Shown: positions 42,149 to 46,406 of the stretch, in pieces
Numbering within the stretch: position 1 is the first letter of the stretch
Layout of the letters: each line of letters begins with the position of its first letter
Assembly: GCA_937907325.1 (NCBI GenBank)
Contig: CALERO010000050.1
Span: forward strand, 1 to 46,406
DNA from: UBA4716 sp002438865
GTDB lineage: Bacteria; Bacillota; Clostridia; UBA1381
Length of the DNA stretch: 46,406 nucleotides
Direction of reading: 5' to 3'
Made by a program: the position numbers and the translations under genes
Notes under the pieces: generated by a model
Told to the model about the DNA's origin: nothing
Seen by the model: the letters and a program-made list of their open reading frames with translations, nothing else
The model's database searches: none

Positions 42149-43000
42149 ATGTCATATAAAATAGTTAAGAAAAATATGCTCAATCCGCAGATTTTCCTTA
42201 TGGAGGTAGAAGCGCCTTTGATAGCGAAAAAAGCGGAGCCGGGGCAGTTTATTATTTTGAGAATTGACGAGTACGGCGAAAGAGTGCCGTTTACCATTGC
42301 CGATTACGACCGTGAAAAGGGAACGGTTACGATAATTGTTCAGATTGTCGGCAAGACAACAAAGGACCTTGCCTTGCTTGAAGCAGGCGACAGCCTTAGG
42401 GATTTTGCAGGTCCGCTCGGAATGCCTACGCCGCTCGACGGCAAAAAGAAGGTTGCCGTAATAGGCGGCGGCTTGGGAACTGCTATAGCGTATCCGCAGG
42501 CGAAAAAACTGCATAAGCTCGGTGCGGACGTTACGGTTATAACGGGATTTAGGAGCAAGGATCTGATTATCCTCGAGGAGGAATTGAAACCTGTTGCCGA
42601 TAAGCTTATTATCGCTACCGATGACGGCTCAAACGGCAACCAGGGCTTTGTTACCGATATGCTCGAAAAAGAAATACAGTCGGGCGAAAAGTTTGATGAG
42701 GTAATTGCGATAGGCCCGCTTGTTATGATGAAATTCGTGTGCAAGCTTACGGAAAAATACGGTATTCCGACAACGGTAAGTATGAACCCCGTTATGATTG
42801 ACGGTACGGGTATGTGCGGCGGCTGCCGTGTTACGGTAGGCGGCAAAACAAAATTTGCCTGTGTCGACGGACCGGATTTTGACGGTCATAAAATTGACTG
42901 GGACAGCGCAATGAAGCGCGGAAGAATGTTTAAGGACTACGAACAGAAATCCTGTGCCGAGGGTCACTGCCGTATCGGCAGAACGAACCGCGGCGAATGA
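42149..43000 (+). CDS. nfnA: Ferredoxin:NADP reductase subunit NfnA-like (sulfide dehydrogenase subunit)
   Basis: A 283-residue flavin/NAD-binding subunit of the ferredoxin-NADP reductase type. An N-terminal FAD barrel (GQFIILRIDEYGERVPFTIAD) precedes the nucleotide-binding part (VAVIGGGLGTAIAYP) and a C-terminal [2Fe-2S] motif, GTGMCGGCRVTVGGK with a further Cys in KFACVDG. With NfnB it forms a complex that couples NADH, NADPH and ferredoxin pools by flavin-based bifurcation; the pair is also annotated as sulfide dehydrogenase. The ATG at 42149 has GGGGTGA about 5 bases upstream. Confidence 0.87.
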   Translation: MSYKIVKKNMLNPQIFLMEVEAPLIAKKAEPGQFIILRIDEYGERVPFTIADYDREKGTVTIIVQIVGKTTKDLALLEAGDSLRDFAGPLGMPTPLDGKKKVAVIGGGLGTAIAYPQAKKLHKLGADVTVITGFRSKDLIILEEELKPVADKLIIATDDGSNGNQGFVTDMLEKEIQSGEKFDEVIAIGPLVMMKFVCKLTEKYGIPTTVSMNPVMIDGTGMCGGCRVTVGGKTKFACVDGPDFDGHKIDWDSAMKRGRMFKDYEQKSCAEGHCRIGRTNRGE

Positions 43001-43018
43001 TTGGGGAGGGATTATATA

Positions 43019-44404
43019 ATGCCGAATATGAGAATGGACAAAAATCCGATGCCGGAGCAGTGTCCGAATGTCAGAAATAAAAACTTCCTGGAGGTAACAA
43101 CGGGTTATACCGAGGAAATGGCGGTTGACGAGGCGAAAAGATGCCTTAATTGCAAAAACAAGCCCTGTATGCAGGGCTGTCCCGTAAGCGTAAAAATACC
43201 TGAATTTATTGCGCTTATTGCGGACGGAAAATTTGAAGAAGCATACCAAAAGATTAAGGAAACCAATGCGCTTCCGGCTGTCTGCGGCAGAGTATGTCCG
43301 CAGGAAAAGCAGTGCGAATCGAAATGCGTAAGAGGAATAAAGGGCGAAAGCGTCGGCATAGGCAGACTTGAAAGATTTGCCGCCGATTACCATATGAAGC
43401 ACGTTAAGGATACTGTCGAAGTACCCGAAACAAACGGCAAAAAAGTTGCCGTTGTCGGCTCGGGCCCGTCGGGACTTACCGCCGCAGGCGATTTGGCAAA
43501 GCGCGGCTATAAAGTAACGGTGTTTGAGGCGTTCCATACAGCAGGCGGCGTGCTGATGTACGGTATCCCCGAATTCAGACTGCCAAAGGACATTGTTCAG
43601 AAAGAGATAGAAAACCTTAAGGCAATGGGCGTTGACATTGAAACAAACGTTATCGTGGGAAAAACACTTACGATTGACGAGCTGTTTGACGAGATGGGTT
43701 ATGACGCCGTATATATCGGCTCGGGCGCAGGTCTGCCGAGATTTATGGGTATCGAGGGCGAAAGCCTTAACGGCGTGTACAGCGCAAACGAATTTTTAAC
43801 GAGAATAAATCTTATGAAGGGATATAAATTCCCCGAATACGATACGCCTGTCTATGTAGGCAAAAAGGTTGCCGTTTTAGGCGGCGGAAACGTTGCCATG
43901 GACGCCGCAAGAAGCGCAAAGCGCTTGGGTGCGGACGATGTGTATATCGTATACCGCCGAGGCAGAGAGGAGCTTCCGGCAAGAGCCGAGGAGGTTTTCC
44001 ATGCCGAGGAGGAGGGAATTGAGTTTAAGCTTTTGCAAAATCCCACCAAAATTCTCGGAAACGAGGACGGCTGGGTAACCGGTATGGAGGTTATCAAAAT
44101 GGAGCTGGGCGAGCCGGACGAAAGTGGCAGACGACGCCCGGTTGAGATTGCGGGCAGTGAAGAAGTGCTTGATGTCGATACGGTGGTTGTTGCCATAGGA
44201 CAGACTCCCAATCCGCTTATCAGAAAGACCACAAAGGGTCTTGAAACCAATAAGCGCGGTTGTATTGTTGCCGATGAGGTCGGCAAAACTTCACGCGAAC
44301 ACGTGTATGCCGGCGGTGACGTCGTAACGGGTGCGGCAACGGTTATTCTTGCAATGGGTGCGGGAAAAGCCGCCGCAGAGGCAATCGATAAGGAACTTAA
44401 TTGA
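43019..44404 (+). CDS. nfnB: NfnB-like, NADPH-dependent glutamate-synthase-type oxidoreductase
   Basis: A 461-residue homologue of the glutamate synthase small subunit. An N-terminal double [4Fe-4S] region (CLNCKNKPCMQGCP, CGRVCPQEKQCESKC) is followed by the FAD-binding VAVVGSGPSGLTAAGDLA (about 142-159), the NADP-binding VAVLGGGNVAMDAARSA (about 284-300) and the C-terminal GQTPNPLI and GGDVVTGAATVILAMGAGK. Adjacency to nfnA, with no large glutamate synthase subunit, favours NfnB over GltB/D. GGGGAGGG lies about 8 bases before the ATG at 43019. Confidence 0.87.
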   Translation: MPNMRMDKNPMPEQCPNVRNKNFLEVTTGYTEEMAVDEAKRCLNCKNKPCMQGCPVSVKIPEFIALIADGKFEEAYQKIKETNALPAVCGRVCPQEKQCESKCVRGIKGESVGIGRLERFAADYHMKHVKDTVEVPETNGKKVAVVGSGPSGLTAAGDLAKRGYKVTVFEAFHTAGGVLMYGIPEFRLPKDIVQKEIENLKAMGVDIETNVIVGKTLTIDELFDEMGYDAVYIGSGAGLPRFMGIEGESLNGVYSANEFLTRINLMKGYKFPEYDTPVYVGKKVAVLGGGNVAMDAARSAKRLGADDVYIVYRRGREELPARAEEVFHAEEEGIEFKLLQNPTKILGNEDGWVTGMEVIKMELGEPDESGRRRPVEIAGSEEVLDVDTVVVAIGQTPNPLIRKTTKGLETNKRGCIVADEVGKTSREHVYAGGDVVTGAATVILAMGAGKAAAEAIDKELN

Positions 44405-44492
44405 GTTTTGGAAGATATACCTAAAAATAATTTTATGCGCAATACAAATTTCTGAATTAATATACAAAATGAAAAAAAATGAAAATTTTTTC

Positions 44493-44521
44493 TTGACATT
44501 TTGTATTGCACGGCGTATAAT
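44493..44521 (+). promoter_or_regulatory. SigA-type promoter of amt
   Basis: Consensus TTGACA, a 17-base spacer and consensus TATAAT. Four AATACAAA-like motifs surround or overlap it: 44441 (+), 44462 (+), 44497-44508 (-) and 44519 (+). Confidence 0.88.
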
Positions 44522-44529
44522 ACAAAAAC

Positions 44530-44578
44530 AAGAGGACAAGGACGCCCTTAGAAAAAGGCGTTTCGGGTTCTCTTTTTT
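44530..44578 (+). promoter_or_regulatory. Terminator-like nested hairpin at the 5' end of the amt transcript
   Basis: AAGAGGAC (44530-44537) pairs with GTTCTCTT (44567-44574). Inside, ACGCC pairs with GGCGT. The outer stem runs directly into TTTTTT. It begins about where transcription should start and ends 30 bp before the amt start, so it could abort transcription into amt unless opened. No known riboswitch class was recognised. Confidence 0.55.
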
Positions 44579-44608
44579 GTTTTTAAAAAATAAAAAGGAG
44601 TGGTATTA

Positions 44609-46336
44609 ATGGATACGACAATGATTATTGACACACTATGGGTATTCATCGGTGCGATACTGGTGTTCTGGATGAACCTCGGTTTTGCGTCTGTGGAGGC
44701 AGGTTTTGCAAGGGCAAAGAACACAGTCAATATTCTTTCAAAAAACTTTATAGTTTTTGCGGTATCTTCTTTGGGATTTATGGTACTCGGCTGGGGACTT
44801 ATGTTCGGCGGTGACAATCCGTTTATCGGAACGGAGCATTTGTTCATTCTCGGCGGAGCGGACAACAGCTTTTATAATGACACATTAACGTCAAACGTTC
44901 CGTTCTGGGGCAAGTTCTTCTTTGAGCTTGTGTTCTGCGGAACAGCGGCAACAATCGTTTCGGGAGCGGTTGCGGAACGTATTAAATACGTATCGTTCAT
45001 CATTTTCTCGTTTGTGCTTACGCTTTTCATCTACCCGATAATCGGTCACTGGGTATGGGGCGGCGGCTGGCTTGCAAGCTTAGGCTTCAAGGATTTCGCC
45101 GGCGATACGGTTGTTCATTCGCTCGGCGGCTGGTCGGCACTTGCCGGAGCAATGATTTTGGGACCCCGTATCGGAAAGTACGGCAAGGACGGCAAGCCGA
45201 AGGCTATACCGGGACATAATATGTCGCTTGCGGTTATCGGTTTGTTCGTACTGTGGATCGGCTGGTTCGGATTTAACCCCGGCTCGACAATGAGCTTCCA
45301 GAACCCGTCAGACGTAATGTACATACTTATGACAACAAACACATCGGCTATCGCCGCTGTGCTTACATCAACAATTACTTCATGGATAGTAGTCGGCAAG
45401 CCTGACTTGGGTATGACTATAAACGGCTGTCTGGCAGGCCTTGTTGCAATCACGGGCGGCTGCCCCTACGTAAGCGTTGAAGCTTCGATACTTATCGGCG
45501 CAATTGCAGGTATAATAGTAGTATTTGCGGTTATCTTCTTCGATAAGATTAAGATTGACGACCCTGTCGGCGCAACATCGGTTCATCTTTGCTGCGGCGT
45601 GTTCGGTACAATCTGTATAGGACTTTTCGCAAAAGAGGGCGTTACTTCGCTTTCAACAGTAAACGGTTTACTCCATGGCGGCGGTTTCGGACTTTTGGGC
45701 GTTCAGCTTTTGGGTATCGTTACCGTAGGTGCGTTTGCATTTGCAACGTCATCAATCGTATGGCTCGTACTTAAAAAGACAATCGGAATCAGAGTTTCAC
45801 GTGAAGAAGAACTTGCAGGTCTTGACATCGGCGAACACGGAAACATCGCATACCCCGACTTTGCCGCATCGGCAGACTCAGAGCTTTCAGCTCCGTCAGA
45901 CGGCGTGGTAACGGAGGTTCCGGAGGGTGCAGTTCCCGAGGACGTTGCCGTACCGGTAGTTCACAACGAAACACCGGGCGCAAAGATTACAAAGGTAACA
46001 ATCCTTACAAATCAGAACAAGTTCAACGAGCTTCAGGAATCGCTCGAAGCACTCGGCGTAACGGGTATTACTATTACAAACGTATTCGGACACGGAATGC
46101 AGAAAGGTCATACCGTAAGCTTCCGAGGCAACGCTGTGGATACAAAGCTGCTGCCTAAGCTTAAGATTGACATAGTAGTATGCAAGGTTCCTGTTCCGAC
46201 TCTTGTAAAGACAGTTCAGAAAGCGCTGTATACAGGTAACATCGGCGACGGTAAAATGTTCATCTACAATGTGGAGGACGTTATAAAAATCCGTACCGGC
46301 GAGCATGGATACGACGCATTACAGGACGAAATTTAA
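44609..46336 (+). CDS. amt: Ammonium transporter with fused C-terminal P-II domain
   Basis: A 575-residue fusion. Residues 1-400 form an Amt/Rh channel with about 11 membrane segments (FWMNLGFASVEAGFARAKN, FELVFCGTAATIVSGAVAER, DFAGDTVVHSLGGWSALAGA, VHLCCGVFGTI). A linker rich in Ala, Glu, Pro and Val (about 415-455) joins a P-II domain (about 457-570) with VFGHGMQKGH, LPKLKIDIVV and the nucleotide-binding GNIGDGKMFIYNVEDVIKIRTGE. P-II proteins sense ATP/ADP and 2-oxoglutarate and plug Amt channels. The T-loop lacks the tyrosine modified in Escherichia coli GlnB. AAGGAG lies 8 bases before the ATG. Confidence 0.93.
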   Translation: MDTTMIIDTLWVFIGAILVFWMNLGFASVEAGFARAKNTVNILSKNFIVFAVSSLGFMVLGWGLMFGGDNPFIGTEHLFILGGADNSFYNDTLTSNVPFWGKFFFELVFCGTAATIVSGAVAERIKYVSFIIFSFVLTLFIYPIIGHWVWGGGWLASLGFKDFAGDTVVHSLGGWSALAGAMILGPRIGKYGKDGKPKAIPGHNMSLAVIGLFVLWIGWFGFNPGSTMSFQNPSDVMYILMTTNTSAIAAVLTSTITSWIVVGKPDLGMTINGCLAGLVAITGGCPYVSVEASILIGAIAGIIVVFAVIFFDKIKIDDPVGATSVHLCCGVFGTICIGLFAKEGVTSLSTVNGLLHGGGFGLLGVQLLGIVTVGAFAFATSSIVWLVLKKTIGIRVSREEELAGLDIGEHGNIAYPDFAASADSELSAPSDGVVTEVPEGAVPEDVAVPVVHNETPGAKITKVTILTNQNKFNELQESLEALGVTGITITNVFGHGMQKGHTVSFRGNAVDTKLLPKLKIDIVVCKVPVPTLVKTVQKALYTGNIGDGKMFIYNVEDVIKIRTGEHGYDALQDEI

Positions 46337-46353
46337 TTTGCTTACCCCCTGTT

Positions 46354-46373
46354 GACCGTCCGTAAGGACGGTC
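46354..46373 (+). terminator. Hairpin downstream of amt
   Basis: A perfect 8-bp stem (GACCGTCC with GGACGGTC, loop GTAA) lies 17 bp after the amt stop. No T run follows, so it may be an mRNA 3'-end stabiliser, a weak terminator or a repeat. The window ends 33 bp later. Confidence 0.4.
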
Positions 46374-46406
46374 GGGTGTAAATATATCTTTCTCCCCTAT
46401 ACGGCA

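Noticed and set aside
46354..46373. Standard terminator for amt
   Set aside because: The stem is good but no T run follows, so it is listed only as a hairpin with low confidence.

Overview
The window looks like a chromosomal segment from an anaerobic, endospore-forming member of the Clostridia (Bacillota), of moderate GC content. Sporulation genes of the YlbJ, YqfC/YqfD, SpoVB, YabP/YabQ and YlmC/YmxH families point to this. So do Firmicute gene orders (yqfC-yqfD-phoH-ybeY-era-yqzL-recO and spoVB-mazG-hup-rqcP-yabP-yabQ-divIC-yabR), strong AGGAGG-type ribosome binding sites, and an NfnAB-type flavin/iron-sulfur pair. No species can be named from the sequence alone. No phage, insertion sequence, CRISPR array or tRNA/rRNA gene was seen.

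Layout. At 0.1-6.5 kb lie a divergent ylbJ and a long co-directional group (yqfC, yqfD, phoH, ybeY, era, the 46-codon yqzL, recO), then rpsT with its own promoter and terminator. At 6.7-9.3 kb lie adenine deaminase and the thiamine transporter gene thiT on the minus strand, the latter with a complete TPP riboswitch, attenuator and promoter. At 9.4-15.6 kb is a MacAB-like efflux cluster (adaptor, ATPase, permease) ending in a secreted SLH-domain protein; its leader may hold an attenuator. At 16.0-17.0 kb are a SigH-like sigma factor, preceded by two Spo0A-box-like sites, and a double zinc-ribbon protein. purF and aroA converge on a 23-bp-stem terminator. At 20.0-24.7 kb is the spore/division cluster, then a large membrane glycosyltransferase-like protein with a C-terminal DUF6273-like domain.

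At 27.5-38.7 kb are housekeeping groups: pncB-tsaC; ywlE-rimI-tsaD-aroB-lspA-rluD; ddl-murI-ywiB-ctp. They cover NAD salvage, tRNA t6A modification, the shikimate pathway, lipoprotein maturation and peptidoglycan precursor supply. At 38.8-42.0 kb is a minus-strand group (nrdR, mnmE, an RsuA-family pseudouridine synthase, an XRE regulator, plus ylmC). At 42.1-46.3 kb are nfnA-nfnB and an ammonium transporter fused to a P-II domain, whose leader contains a terminator-like structure.

The least explained content is a family of GC-rich intergenic repeats. It includes a 5 x 106-bp array before pncB, a 3 x 100-bp array after tsaC, a shared module on both sides of that gene pair, and a composite element present as inverted copies near 6.6 and 15.7 kb. 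These repeats, the macA and amt leaders, the SLH-linked efflux cluster and the DUF6273 fusion are the best candidates for undescribed biology. No clearly new multi-gene defence or mobile system was found.
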